Source: a virus. From it: DNA of 64,000 bases. The notes under the pieces are model-generated. The model ran no database searches. It was not told the DNA's origin and worked only from the letters and a program-made list of their open reading frames with translations. The position numbers and the translations under genes were made by a program. Positions 32,317 to 39,250 of this stretch are shown here, in pieces; the first letter of the stretch is position 1; the number at the start of each line of letters is the position of its first letter. The stretch covers positions 1 through 64,000 of the IMG/VR virus record IMGVR_UViG_3300022725_000034; one strand, written 5' to 3'.

Positions 32317-32629
32317 GGTAGTGCAAGAGCAAGAGGCCAACTTTCTCCTTGATGAGATAGCCCCGGATCGAATGACTCAGGAGATCTGTGATAATTACAA
32401 TGAGCGGTGCCCACTGGGGTATGAACTCGAGTTGGAGTTTGACTGGAAAGACGAGGGCTTTTGGCTGGAGCGCCGATTCCTGAAACCTGTCAATGGACAG
32501 TGGGAGCTTTTCTTGGCCCGGTACGCTAACTGGGATGACATCGGGTGGGGTCTCATCATCCTCGACATTGAGGGTTGGGAGTGCATGTCAGTTAAGGCTC
32601 GGGAAGTCCAGATGCCCACGGAGCACTGA
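32309..32629 (+). CDS. Hypothetical acidic protein
   Basis: A 106-residue protein. GTG 32309 is preferred over GTG 32297 because GGAGG lies 5 nt before it. Acidic, with many Trp (FDWKDEGFWLERRF, YANWDDIGWGLIILDIEGWE). Last gene before the 32643 palindrome/promoter. No family recognised. Confidence 0.55.
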   Translation: MSKVVQEQEANFLLDEIAPDRMTQEICDNYNERCPLGYELELEFDWKDEGFWLERRFLKPVNGQWELFLARYANWDDIGWGLIILDIEGWECMSVKAREVQMPTEH

Positions 32630-32642
32630 CTTCCAGATTTTT

Positions 32643-32693
32643 TGAAATTAATTGCAGATCAGTCTTTGACAAAACCCTAAATTTTGGTAGTAT
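32643..32693 (+). promoter_or_regulatory. Palindrome plus phage promoter for 32735-35028
   Basis: TGAAATTAATTGCA (32643-32656), TTGACA (32666-32671), 16-bp spacer, TAGTAT (32688-32693). Confidence 0.85.
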
Positions 32694-32717
32694 ATACATA
32701 TAGGCAATAAACACCGA

Positions 32718-32732
32718 GACTTAAGGAGAGTC
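32718..32732 (+). promoter_or_regulatory. Ribosome-binding site in a hairpin loop
   Basis: GACT / AGTC stem with heptaloop TAAGGAG, 2 nt before ATG 32735. Confidence 0.6.
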
Positions 32733-32734
32733 GC

Positions 32735-32902
32735 ATGTATTACCACGAGCTTGTCAGTATGATCGCCAAAGCAATGTCCGAGAAGAACGAAGACGCTCTG
32801 TACGAAGTCCACTCCAAGGTTCGAGATCTGCTCCTGAGTGATGATGAGCGGGAAGCCATGGAGCAACTTCTGGAAGCCGCCATCGAGAGCGTCATCGAGT
32901 AA
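32735..32902 (+). CDS. Small helical protein (55 aa)
   Basis: Amphipathic helices (LVSMIAKAMSEKNEDALYEV, LLLSDDEREAMEQLLEAAIE). Strong ribosome-binding site and promoter-proximal position make it a real gene. Function unknown. Confidence 0.6.
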   Translation: MYYHELVSMIAKAMSEKNEDALYEVHSKVRDLLLSDDEREAMEQLLEAAIESVIE

Positions 32903-32927
32903 TCCAAGTTTGAGTCAAGGAGACCCC

Positions 32928-33236
32928 ATGAAGCAGTACAAAAGTAATCCGATGAAATTCCTCCGCTGGTACGTCCGGTTCGCAGCCCTCCTGCTGTTGG
33001 TGTTCCTGTTCGGTCTAGGACTGTTTCTCTGGGAAGCGTACCAAGCCCTTCAGGCATCAGACGGGACGTTCGGTAGCGTGGTTCTGGTTGTCGCCATGGT
33101 CTTCGCTTCTTTCTTTTGCTGGAAGCAGGTGAAGTCTCTGGGGACGGTTATTGCGGAGATTGTGGATAACAAGGACGCTTATGCTCAAAGCCTGCAGGAA
33201 CGTCAGGAGACTTCACGAGACAACGAGGATGGGTAA
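32928..33236 (+). CDS. Two-helix membrane protein
   Basis: A 102-residue protein; ATG 32928 after AAGGAG (loop AAGGA between GTC and GAC). Two membrane segments (FAALLLLVFLFGLGLFLWEA; SVVLVVAMVFASFFCW) followed by a charged tail predicted to be cytoplasmic. It could be a holin-like or superinfection-exclusion protein; no proof. Overlaps the next start (TAATG). Confidence 0.6.
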   Translation: MKQYKSNPMKFLRWYVRFAALLLLVFLFGLGLFLWEAYQALQASDGTFGSVVLVVAMVFASFFCWKQVKSLGTVIAEIVDNKDAYAQSLQERQETSRDNEDG

Positions 33237-33400
33237 TGCTTGAATTTATCTGGCTATTTTGGGGGAGTGAGCGGTCTGGCTTTCATTGCCCTCTGGGTTT
33301 TGATCAGTTGGGTGATTATAGTGGCCACGATCCCGAGCACTTCGAGTTCAGTGATACGGTTCCGGAAGATGAGATAGGAATGGGGGGAGTTCATGGCTGA
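33236..33400 (+). CDS. Small acidic hypothetical protein (54 aa)
   Basis: ATG overlaps the previous stop. The 54 residues are aromatic at the start (MLEFIWLFWG) and acidic at the end (HDPEHFEFSDTVPEDE). Coupled translation is the main support. Function unknown. Confidence 0.45.
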   Translation: MLEFIWLFWGSERSGFHCPLGFDQLGDYSGHDPEHFEFSDTVPEDEIGMGGVHG

Positions 33401-33420
33401 GTTTTTGGGTATGGAAGTGG

Positions 33421-33534
33421 GTGAACCTGAAGACTCGATTCACAAGCGACAATCAGGCCCGCAACTGGCTTAAAGATCAGAACGCCGACCAGATGGTCAA
33501 GTACCTCAACATCGTCTGTCCTGACGATTACTGA
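33421..33534 (+). CDS. Possible very small protein (37 aa)
   Basis: GTG 33421 opens a frame with normal-looking composition (SDNQARNWLKDQNADQMVKY). The ribosome-binding site is weak. A competing ORF of 26 codons from ATG 33393 overlaps it. At most one is real. Confidence 0.3.
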   Translation: MNLKTRFTSDNQARNWLKDQNADQMVKYLNIVCPDDY

Positions 33535-33554
33535 AACCCGTAAGGAGAATTTCA
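33532..33554 (+). promoter_or_regulatory. Ribosome-binding site in a hairpin loop
   Basis: TGAAA / TTTCA, 5 bp, around a loop containing TAAGGAG; the last stem base is the A of ATG 33554. Confidence 0.45.
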
Positions 33555-34186
33555 TGGCTTTGAACATAGCAGGCAACAAGCCGAAAGAAGAGAAACCCGT
33601 AACACCCTCACCAAAAGAAACCAAATCTGAGCCTGTTGTCACTGAGGAGAAGGACTCCAAGGCTGAGGTGGAGAAGGTTGAGGCTGCTGAATCCACTCCT
33701 CCCAAAGTACCCTTTGATGAGTGGGGTCTGAAGATCACCGACCGGTTCAGCGTGGTCCGCCAGCGGGAGTCGTTCATGCTTATTGAGCATCGGCCTAGTG
33801 AGGATAAGGACGGCAACAAGACCACCAAAGCCATCAAGACCTACCACCCCACGGTGGAGCAGGTACTTGGTAAGATGGCCAAGGTGCACACTCTGGATCT
33901 TCTGGAGCAGGAGGAGGTGGATAAGTTCGCTGATGCCCTGTCTCACCTGACCACCACCCTCAGAGAAACTGTAGGCCCTCTTCTGGACGCTGCCGATGGA
34001 AACCACAAGCAGGCTTCGACTCTGGGCGGGAACGTCTACCTAGACTTTATGGGGCGCCTCAAGACCGGCTTGAAGGTGGCTGAAAAATCCGAAGCCTTCG
34101 AGGTTGATGGACAACAGGTGATGCCGGTAGAAGCTGTCTATAAAGCCATCGAGACCGAGTTCCCCGGAGGTAAGGATGAATCATGA
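33554..34186 (+). CDS. Hypothetical protein with MALxI start and disordered N-terminus
   Basis: A 210-residue protein. It starts MALNI, then about 45 residues of Lys/Glu/Pro-rich disorder, then a folded part (DEWGLKITDRFSVVRQRESFMLIEH and a helical C-terminal half). It overlaps the next gene by 11 nt. Function unknown. Confidence 0.6.
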   Translation: MALNIAGNKPKEEKPVTPSPKETKSEPVVTEEKDSKAEVEKVEAAESTPPKVPFDEWGLKITDRFSVVRQRESFMLIEHRPSEDKDGNKTTKAIKTYHPTVEQVLGKMAKVHTLDLLEQEEVDKFADALSHLTTTLRETVGPLLDAADGNHKQASTLGGNVYLDFMGRLKTGLKVAEKSEAFEVDGQQVMPVEAVYKAIETEFPGGKDES

Positions 34187-34616
34187 TCCGGACACCCTCG
34201 ACTACGTGTGTGAGCACAACCGGCTTGGGTGCCACTGCAGCTTTGACAAGTTGAAGCCTGAGCAGAAAGCCTTTCAGATGGGCGCCATGCATCGGGGTTA
34301 TGGCTGGGCCCCGAAACCGAAGCACTACTACTCGCCTGAGGAGCTTACTGCCTACACCCTTGGCTTCAAGCAGGGAGATCAGGACACGCTGATCAAGGTG
34401 GGGACTCGAGTGAGGGTGGACCATGGCACCGGAGTAGTCCGAAAGTATGAAGTCCTCGGTTCCCGCCATGCTGTGGAGTACGAAAAGCTGGAGTCTCTCG
34501 GGCATTACCGGCTGATGATTGAACTGGATCCGGGGCATACGTGGCAGACTGCCCGACCGGAGCTTCTGTATTGTGAGTGGCCTGATAAGGTGGAGGTGCT
34601 TGATGGAGACGCCTGA
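34176..34616 (+). CDS. Hypothetical protein with Cys/His-rich N-terminus
   Basis: A 146-residue protein. The N-terminus (YVCEHNRLGCHCSFD) could bind a metal. The C-terminal half is a small beta-barrel-like segment (LIKVGTRVRVDHGTGVVRKYEV). It overlaps both neighbours. Function unknown. Confidence 0.55.
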   Translation: MNHDPDTLDYVCEHNRLGCHCSFDKLKPEQKAFQMGAMHRGYGWAPKPKHYYSPEELTAYTLGFKQGDQDTLIKVGTRVRVDHGTGVVRKYEVLGSRHAVEYEKLESLGHYRLMIELDPGHTWQTARPELLYCEWPDKVEVLDGDA

Positions 34617-35028
34617 AGGTTGGAACCCAATGGAGACCGCGCCAAAGGATCGACCTATCTTGGTGCTACATTGTCATGAAGCCGACCCCTACCATTTGGG
34701 TTCCGGGGCTGGACCAGACCACCTAACGCCCTACGGGTCTCATGTCGAAGCCTTGTCCCATTCTGAAGATGGACCTTATGTGGCCGCTTGGGGAGGTGAT
34801 GACTCCGAGTGGTGTGAATGGAAGCAGATGACTCTGGAGTGGCCGGCATGGTGGTTCATTAACGATGGAGACTGGGAATCCCCCTTGTCACCGATTGGAT
34901 GGTTACCGATTCCCGGATTCACGAAAGCTCAGCATGAGAAGTGCAAGGGGTGTGGGGCTCAGGGGTTTCACCAGAGTAATCGTAAGCCATACGCCTGTGA
35001 CTTTTGCGACAACCCGGATGCAGATTGA
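34603..35028 (+). CDS. DUF551-like protein with C-terminal zinc ribbon
   Basis: A 141-residue protein from ATG 34603. WNPMETAPKDRPILVL is the typical start of DUF551-type phage proteins, and WPAWWFINDGD with IGWLPIPGF completes it. A zinc ribbon (CKGCGAQGF ... YACDFCDN) is added at the C-terminus. Biochemical role unknown. Its stop codon lies in the palindrome at 35026. Confidence 0.65.
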   Translation: METPEGWNPMETAPKDRPILVLHCHEADPYHLGSGAGPDHLTPYGSHVEALSHSEDGPYVAAWGGDDSEWCEWKQMTLEWPAWWFINDGDWESPLSPIGWLPIPGFTKAQHEKCKGCGAQGFHQSNRKPYACDFCDNPDAD

Positions 35029-35076
35029 AATTAATTGCACGGCATATTTGACAAACCTTTAAACTTATGCGAGAAT
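35026..35076 (+). promoter_or_regulatory. Palindrome plus phage promoter with attenuator-like hairpin
   Basis: TGAAATTAATTGCA (35026-35039, includes the previous stop), TTGACA (35048-35053), 17-bp spacer, GAGAAT (35071-35076). A terminator begins at about +1. Confidence 0.75.
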
Positions 35077-35080
35077 GAGG

Positions 35081-35113
35081 GGGTAGGATAAAAAATCATC
35101 CTGCCCTTTTTTT
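35081..35113 (+). terminator. Terminator or attenuator directly at the promoter
   Basis: Stem GGGTAGGAT / ATCCTGCCC with an A-rich loop, then TTTTTTT. Because it starts at the expected transcript end, RNA from 35048 would stop after about 30 nt unless readthrough is allowed, for example by an anti-termination factor. Confidence 0.7.
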
Positions 35114-35143
35114 CGTTCTTTAACATCACATAAGGATATTGAT

Positions 35144-35482
35144 ATGGCTTACGTAGTAATTACTGCTGCAGGCAACTGGGGTAAAGGTGAAACCCTTAAT
35201 GAGGCAGCCAAAACCGCCAAAGTTCGATCTCAGACTGTCCGAGGATTGGTCATCAAATTAGACCCTCGTCTCTATGAGAAAGTAGAAGTAGATGATCACG
35301 GAGGTATTACGTGGTACGGAACTGATGACCTCAAGCGGTGTTCTTTGTCAATAAGGTCAGCAGCCAAGGAAGTCAGTTATTTCGGCCACTTCAATCTGAA
35401 GATGACCAAAGGCAACCTGTCGATGACCACCATTGACAAATACCCATCAACCCTCCGGCCTTCGGGCCGGGGGAAGCTATAA
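35144..35482 (+). CDS. Hypothetical protein
   Basis: A 112-residue protein; TAAGGATA before ATG 35144, with ATCA / TGAT able to pair around it (35125-35143). The middle (LNEAAKTAKVRSQTVRGLVIKL) is HTH-like. It lies behind the attenuator-like hairpin. Function unknown. Confidence 0.5.
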   Translation: MAYVVITAAGNWGKGETLNEAAKTAKVRSQTVRGLVIKLDPRLYEKVEVDDHGGITWYGTDDLKRCSLSIRSAAKEVSYFGHFNLKMTKGNLSMTTIDKYPSTLRPSGRGKL

Positions 35483-35492
35483 GGATAGGCTT
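35474..35492 (+). promoter_or_regulatory. Ribosome-binding site in a hairpin loop
   Basis: AAGC / GCTT stem around a loop with TATAAGGATAG, ending at the base before ATG 35493. Confidence 0.4.
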
Positions 35493-35585
35493 ATGGAAAC
35501 CATCATTGAGCAGGACGACGTCATTTACTGTTGCGCGGCTAACGATACCTCCGTTGAGGTCGGCCGCATCATCGGGGAAGAATAA
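35493..35585 (+). CDS. Very small protein (30 aa)
   Basis: AAGGAT before ATG 35493 and a 2-nt gap to the next gene. Contains CC (VIYCCAAND). Short, but spacing supports it. Confidence 0.4.
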   Translation: METIIEQDDVIYCCAANDTSVEVGRIIGEE

Positions 35586-35587
35586 CC

Positions 35588-36040
35588 ATGAAATCATCGA
35601 TAACGGATACTCTGTATCACTTGTCATTCAATCGCTCACTCCCCGAGACGTTGACCCCACGCCTCCCCGATGGATGGGAAGACGGCAACGGGGAGTTTAC
35701 GACGCCTCGGGTATCGTTCTCCACTAACATCCTAGGCGCGGTTCGAGCCATCTGGCCTAACATCGATCACATCTGGCGGGGGTCGCCCGATGGATGGCTG
35801 ACGATTCACGTCTACCAGGGACAACTGCAGACCCAACGAGTATTGTGGACACAAGACCTGGTCAAGGATCGTCTGGTGTTTGATGCCCACATGACCGATG
35901 AGGTCTGTGTACTGGATCCGATTGAGGTCCAGTACGTGAAAACCATCCGTATCAGACCTAAAGGTCGCCCTCAGTCATTTCGGGAATACAACGACCCACG
36001 AGGAGCTAACCCATGTTTGACCCAGACCCCAACGATGTAG
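35588..36040 (+). CDS. Hypothetical protein
   Basis: A 150-residue soluble protein. Sequence features (LYHLSFNRSLPETLTPRLPD, GWLTIHVYQGQ) resemble small phage proteins of the ADP-ribosyl-transferase-like or RES-like look, but the active-site pattern is not clear enough to claim. It overlaps the next ORF by 28 nt. Confidence 0.5.
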   Translation: MKSSITDTLYHLSFNRSLPETLTPRLPDGWEDGNGEFTTPRVSFSTNILGAVRAIWPNIDHIWRGSPDGWLTIHVYQGQLQTQRVLWTQDLVKDRLVFDAHMTDEVCVLDPIEVQYVKTIRIRPKGRPQSFREYNDPRGANPCLTQTPTM

Positions 36041-36183
36041 CTGAACTCAAAGCCGAGGCTGCTGCAGAGCGGCGGTATCGGAGAATACTCGCCAGACACC
36101 CGGACTGCCGGGATCCGGATCACCCGGGCTGTGAACTGTGCGAAGATCAAGACGACGAAGAAATGGAAGGCGAAGAAGAATGA
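36013..36183 (+). CDS. Small acidic protein with Cys/His cluster (56 aa)
   Basis: GAGGAG before ATG 36013. A possible zinc site (HPDCRDPDHPGCELC) precedes a Glu/Asp-rich end. Overlaps the next gene by 4 nt. Function unknown. Confidence 0.5.
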   Translation: MFDPDPNDVAELKAEAAAERRYRRILARHPDCRDPDHPGCELCEDQDDEEMEGEEE

Positions 36184-36410
36184 CTGAGAAAGACCTGTAC
36201 CAAAAAATGGAAGATGCCGGCGTTGTCAGTGGGAACCACGCCTCGGACCTGTATGTGTTCGACACCCATGCGGCCCGCGAGATCCTGAATCAGTACCCAC
36301 TTGAGAAGGCGAACTCCAGCCGGTTCAGGTGCAACGTCACTGAGCGGCGGGGTATCGAGATCCCGTTTGCCTACTCACCCCATTTTGGCAAGGCGTTTGC
36401 TGCGCTATAA
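36180..36410 (+). CDS. Small hypothetical protein (76 aa)
   Basis: ATGA overlap with the previous gene. Soluble, with YQKMEDAGVVSGNHASDLYV resembling an N-terminal helix-turn unit. It ends the operon before the terminator at 36430. Function unknown. Confidence 0.5.
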   Translation: MTEKDLYQKMEDAGVVSGNHASDLYVFDTHAAREILNQYPLEKANSSRFRCNVTERRGIEIPFAYSPHFGKAFAAL

Positions 36411-36429
36411 TCACCCCAAGCACGATCAT

Positions 36430-36453
36430 GGCCCCAAACTCGGGGCCTTTTTT
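36430..36453 (+). terminator. Rho-independent terminator
   Basis: Stem GGCCCC / GGGGCC with loop AAACTC, then TTTTTT. Its T run provides the TTTAT (36451-36455) that precedes the mini-element. Confidence 0.85.
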
Positions 36454-36455
36454 AT

Positions 36456-36528
36456 CAAAGCGCGAAAAACCCCGTCCTTTCCGCCTAACGGCGGCAAACC
36501 GTAGGTTTGAGGGCGGGGTGGATGTCAA
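36456..36528 (+). mobile_element. 73-bp IS200/IS605-type mini-element without transposase
   Basis: Preceded by TTTAT and beginning CAAAGCGCGAAAAACCCC, close to the left end of the complete element at 44852. Its last 59 bp (36470-36528) are identical to the right end 46449-46507, ending GATGTCAA. It folds as an outer 8-bp stem (CCCCGTCC / GGGCGGGG) with two inner hairpins (CCGCC / GGCGG; AAACC / GGTTT). It carries no ORF, so it depends on TnpA in trans. Confidence 0.85.
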
Positions 36529-36540
36529 GGAGCAGTATTC

Positions 36541-36849
36541 ATGGCGATGAGTCCAGAAGAACAGGAGTTCACGGTTCGTAAGCTGATGCGGGGTATTGAG
36601 TATCGAGTAAAAGCGAACCTGTTGACCAACGATAAGATTGCCGAGATTACCAAGCAGAGCAAAAACACCGTGAAGAAAGTGACTGGGCCGGGAGGTAAGG
36701 ATCATCCCGCCTACCCCTTGGTGATGCCGTACATCAAGGATCGAGACCGATACCGGTCCAAGGCCTATGAGTTGGAGCCTGAGCAGGTGGCGAGGTCTAT
36801 GGGGCACCCTTTGGATGAAGTGCTGGAGTTGTATCACAATCTCATTTGA
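36541..36849 (+). CDS. Small DNA-binding-like protein
   Basis: A 102-residue protein. Its ribosome-binding site AAGGAG is formed across the right edge of the mini-element. Helices in EFTVRKLMRGIEYRVKANLL and NDKIAEITKQSKNTVKKVTG suggest an HTH. The stop lies next to the palindrome at 36847. Function unknown; a regulator is plausible. Confidence 0.55.
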   Translation: MAMSPEEQEFTVRKLMRGIEYRVKANLLTNDKIAEITKQSKNTVKKVTGPGGKDHPAYPLVMPYIKDRDRYRSKAYELEPEQVARSMGHPLDEVLELYHNLI

Positions 36850-36894
36850 CATTAATTTCAAATTCTTTGACAAAACCCGACACTATGGTAGACT
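36847..36894 (+). promoter_or_regulatory. Palindrome plus phage promoter for 36936 onward
   Basis: TGACATTAATTTCA (36847-36860), TTGACA (36867-36872), 16-bp spacer, TAGACT (36889-36894). Confidence 0.85.
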
Positions 36895-36901
36895 GTGAAT
36901 C

Positions 36902-36932
36902 AGGAAATCAATTTCCTTGTAGGAGATAGGAA
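36902..36932 (+). promoter_or_regulatory. Two competing leader hairpins around the ribosome-binding site
   Basis: AGGAAAT / ATTTCCT (36902-36917) and TTCCT / AGGAA (36913-36932, loop TGTAGGAGAT) share the TTCCT strand, so only one can form. The second puts AGGAG in a loop before ATG 36936. Confidence 0.4.
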
Positions 36933-36935
36933 GCC

Positions 36936-37019
36936 ATGACAGGTGTCAGGAAAGACGAACTGGAATACCAGATCCTTGAAAACCCAAACCAGACCTTGAC
37001 GAGGAGGAGTGATGGCTGA
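36936..37019 (+). CDS. Small protein (27 aa), related to a remnant at 39675
   Basis: AGGAG before ATG 36936. The peptide VRKDELEYQILENP resembles HRKDGADYQILANP encoded at 39684, at both protein and DNA level. Here it stops early (RRSDG), so it may be a shortened copy. Overlaps the next gene by 8 nt. Confidence 0.4.
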   Translation: MTGVRKDELEYQILENPNQTLTRRSDG

Positions 37020-37257
37020 TCCACAATTCATTGAAGTGAAGCTCTACAGCCATTGGGCTTCAGCCCTGATCAACGGGGATTACTCAGGCCTTGAGGATGA
37101 GGAGGAGGGGGATCTTAACGAGTACCTGAGTGAGGAGGCTCCCAAGCATGACATGTTCTACTGCGTGGGCAAGGATGACGACAATCACTTTGGCCGTCCG
37201 GATATCCCTGCAGGGTTGCCGGGGGACATATCCACCTACACCTTTCAAATAGCTTGA
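37012..37257 (+). CDS. Acidic hypothetical protein (81 aa)
   Basis: GAGGAGGAG directly before the GTG-ATG pair at 37009/37012. Very acidic middle (LEDEEEGDLNEYLSEEAPKH). Acidic small phage proteins can mimic DNA, but no specific family is recognised. Confidence 0.55.
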   Translation: MADPQFIEVKLYSHWASALINGDYSGLEDEEEGDLNEYLSEEAPKHDMFYCVGKDDDNHFGRPDIPAGLPGDISTYTFQIA

Positions 37258-37265
37258 GGGGGACT

Positions 37266-37430
37266 ATGAAGACGAACTTGAGCACCGACCGCAACGGGGA
37301 GGGCGAGTGGATGGAAGAAGCGTTCCCGAACCGTCAGGGCGCTGGTATCGACTCACCTGCATCCAACAACATGCAGCTGATCTACCGGCTGGCCTGCCAG
37401 CAAGCCGAGCCGGCGGGAGGTGAGAAGTGA
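37266..37430 (+). CDS. Small hypothetical protein (54 aa)
   Basis: Begins 8 nt after the previous stop and ends AEPAGGEK, a tail that recurs in modified form at the end of the 37969 gene (AERAGGDQ). From here to about 39.5 kb, genes start with GTG, overlap by 4 nt and differ in style from the surroundings, suggesting an imported block. Confidence 0.45.
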   Translation: MKTNLSTDRNGEGEWMEEAFPNRQGAGIDSPASNNMQLIYRLACQQAEPAGGEK

Positions 37431-37972
37431 CCGACACACCAGAGACCATCTATTTGATCCCCGGAGAGGACGTAGACGGCGCGCCCTGTATGGTCTGGTG
37501 TGACGATCCAGCGCCGTCCTATGCCTGTGATCCCGCCGAGGCAGTGAAGTACATCCGGGCGGATAAGCACCTGGGCTGGAATGCCCGAGCCAGCCATGGC
37601 AACTGTCAAGGAATCCTTGATAGCTCAGCATGCGAAGTATCTATCACCCCGGAAATGATCGAAGCCGGAGCCCAGCGCCTGGTGGCCTGGGAAGATGGCA
37701 GTGTATGGCCGGATAGCTGGGACAGCATGACTGTTGCGGCTGCACGGAATGATTCGGAGCGGGTGATTCGTTCGGCGTTGGGTGCGACAGACCATATTGC
37801 TGACGCCAGCGAAATGGTTCACGGCAACGTCCAGGCCATGGGAAACCTGAATTTCAATGACGAGGACGATTATCAGAACGCCGTGGTTATTGAGTTTGCC
37901 AGCCATGATGAGCTGGTTGGGGCTCTGGAGTCTGGCCAGTGCAAGTTTTCAGTGTTTGGGGGTGATGCGTGA
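37427..37972 (+). CDS. Hypothetical protein, DUF551-neighbour type
   Basis: A 181-residue protein from GTG 37427 (GTGA overlap, GGGAGG before it). The N-terminus (ETIYLIPGEDVDGAPCMVWCDDPAP) and YIRADKH resemble phage accessory proteins that list Gly/Asp-rich strands followed by AVKYIRAD. A middle segment (ITPEMIEAGAQRLVAWEDG) is a common phage helix unit. Function unknown. Confidence 0.55.
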   Translation: MTDTPETIYLIPGEDVDGAPCMVWCDDPAPSYACDPAEAVKYIRADKHLGWNARASHGNCQGILDSSACEVSITPEMIEAGAQRLVAWEDGSVWPDSWDSMTVAAARNDSERVIRSALGATDHIADASEMVHGNVQAMGNLNFNDEDDYQNAVVIEFASHDELVGALESGQCKFSVFGGDA

Positions 37973-38379
37973 GCAGGGATATTGACGAAATTGCTTTGAT
38001 GACGGCGAAGGCCATTGGCAACATAGATCCAGACAAACTGCCGGGAGGACGAACGCAAGCGAATGCACAGGCGCAGATATTGGTGCGTGATGCCATTGAA
38101 AAGCAGCTCGAACAGGCCGAAGCGAAAGCGGACTTGTTCAGGCGGGCATGCGAAGACCTGCTTGATGATCGACCGATTGCGCGGGCGTTCATCCTCCGCA
38201 AGCAGGCAGGGGCGGTGGAGTCTGCCGTCGAGCGGTCACGCGACCACTTAAATGAATGCGCATGGCCGTTAGGCGGAATCCCTGATGATGCAGAACATGC
38301 ACTGCAAGAAGTCGAAGGTCACGCCCAACGGCTCCGGAACCAAGCCGACGAAGCCGAGCGGGCGGGAGGTGATCAGTGA
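37969..38379 (+). CDS. Helical/coiled-coil hypothetical protein
   Basis: A 136-residue protein from GTG 37969, 4-nt overlap on both sides. Mostly alpha-helical with long charged heptad-like stretches (IEKQLEQAEAKADLFRRACE; ALQEVEGHAQRLRNQADEAE). Ends AERAGGDQ. Function unknown. Confidence 0.5.
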   Translation: MSRDIDEIALMTAKAIGNIDPDKLPGGRTQANAQAQILVRDAIEKQLEQAEAKADLFRRACEDLLDDRPIARAFILRKQAGAVESAVERSRDHLNECAWPLGGIPDDAEHALQEVEGHAQRLRNQADEAERAGGDQ

Positions 38380-38609
38380 GTGGATACAGAAACGAATGGC
38401 CGTGCTGTGGCGATGAAACCTACACCCAGGCGTGGGAGCCGGAACGGTGCCCGTTTTGCGAGCTGAACGAGGCGGAAGACCGCATTGAAGAACTGGAAAC
38501 CATGCTCAAAGTGTTCCTGGGCTGCATTGAAACAGGCCTGATGCCGGAGCCTGGCAGCCCCTGCCAACGGAAAATCATCCAACTAGTTAGGGAGCCTGGA
38601 GATGACTGA
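38376..38609 (+). CDS. Zinc-ribbon-like small protein
   Basis: A 77-residue protein from GTG 38376. CCGDE and CPFCE near residues 10-30 form a likely zinc ribbon, followed by a coiled coil (EAEDRIEELETMLKVFL). Overlaps the next gene by 8 nt. Function unknown. Confidence 0.5.
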   Translation: MSGYRNEWPCCGDETYTQAWEPERCPFCELNEAEDRIEELETMLKVFLGCIETGLMPEPGSPCQRKIIQLVREPGDD

Positions 38610-38832
38610 CTACAAAATCCGGACAACCCGAATCATGGTACATCCGGCCAATAACCCAACGATCCTGAGCGAGATGGTAACGACGGTCAGCATCGATGAC
38701 GAGGGCGGCGGCGAGTACGTCAAAGCCGAGCAGGTGAATACCGGCTCGATACTCATCAACCCCGACGAGTGGCCGGAGTTGCGGGCGGCGATTGATCGGA
38801 TGATTGCGGAGTGCGAGGGAGGTGAGGAGTGA
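38602..38832 (+). CDS. Small hypothetical protein (76 aa)
   Basis: Beta-rich start (YKIRTTRIMVHPANNPTILS) and helical end (ELRAAIDRMIAEC). GGAG before ATG 38602. Function unknown. Confidence 0.45.
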   Translation: MTDYKIRTTRIMVHPANNPTILSEMVTTVSIDDEGGGEYVKAEQVNTGSILINPDEWPELRAAIDRMIAECEGGEE

Positions 38833-38837
38833 AACTC

Positions 38838-38954
38838 ATGAAAGCGACACAATTCCGGACACGCTTTTTCGAGAAAGGCAGTGAGCCGGACATGAACACG
38901 CTGAAAAAGTGCAATAATTTAAAAATATACACACAAAAGTATTGCAATCCTTAG
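38838..38954 (+). CDS. Very small basic protein (38 aa)
   Basis: ATG 38838 after GAGTGAAAC. Basic, ending in an AT-rich codon run that coincides with a sharp drop in GC around 38900. The next promoter starts inside its 3' end. Weakly supported. Confidence 0.3.
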   Translation: MKATQFRTRFFEKGSEPDMNTLKKCNNLKIYTQKYCNP

Positions 38955-38969
38955 TTATGTGTGTATAAT
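38942..38969 (+). promoter_or_regulatory. Sigma70 promoter of a different type
   Basis: TTGCAA (38942-38947), 16-bp spacer, TATAAT (38964-38969), preceded by TG. It lacks the conserved AAAACC...GG spacer of the phage set and sits in an AT-rich island, so it probably came with the local gene block. Confidence 0.7.
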
Positions 38970-39037
38970 ACTAATCATGGAGTTGAGGAAATCAACCCAC
39001 CGACCCGGCGGAACCGGAGACCGAAAGGAGAAATACG

Positions 39038-39250
39038 ATGAAAACTGAATTCACTTTTCTGCACGCAGCGCACAAAGAAGTAACCGCTACCCCAGAGAAA
39101 GTTATTATGAACGGCCAAAGCGGCAACATTTGGACGTTTTACGGCTTCGACCCGCTGACTGAAAACAACAATGTCCATCTAACTAAAACTTTCATGAAAG
39201 ACCGGTCAACTGAAGCGGACATCGTAGAGCAGTTCAGATTAATGATGTGA
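39038..39250 (+). CDS. Small hypothetical protein with an in-frame stop before a coding-like extension
   Basis: A 70-residue protein; AAAGGAG before ATG 39038. Beta-rich (FTFLHAAHKEVTATPEKVIM, IWTFYGFDPL). After its TGA at 39248 the same frame stays open for another 33 codons with normal composition. It shares a promoter with the next regulator-like gene. Function unknown. Confidence 0.5.
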   Translation: MKTEFTFLHAAHKEVTATPEKVIMNGQSGNIWTFYGFDPLTENNNVHLTKTFMKDRSTEADIVEQFRLMM

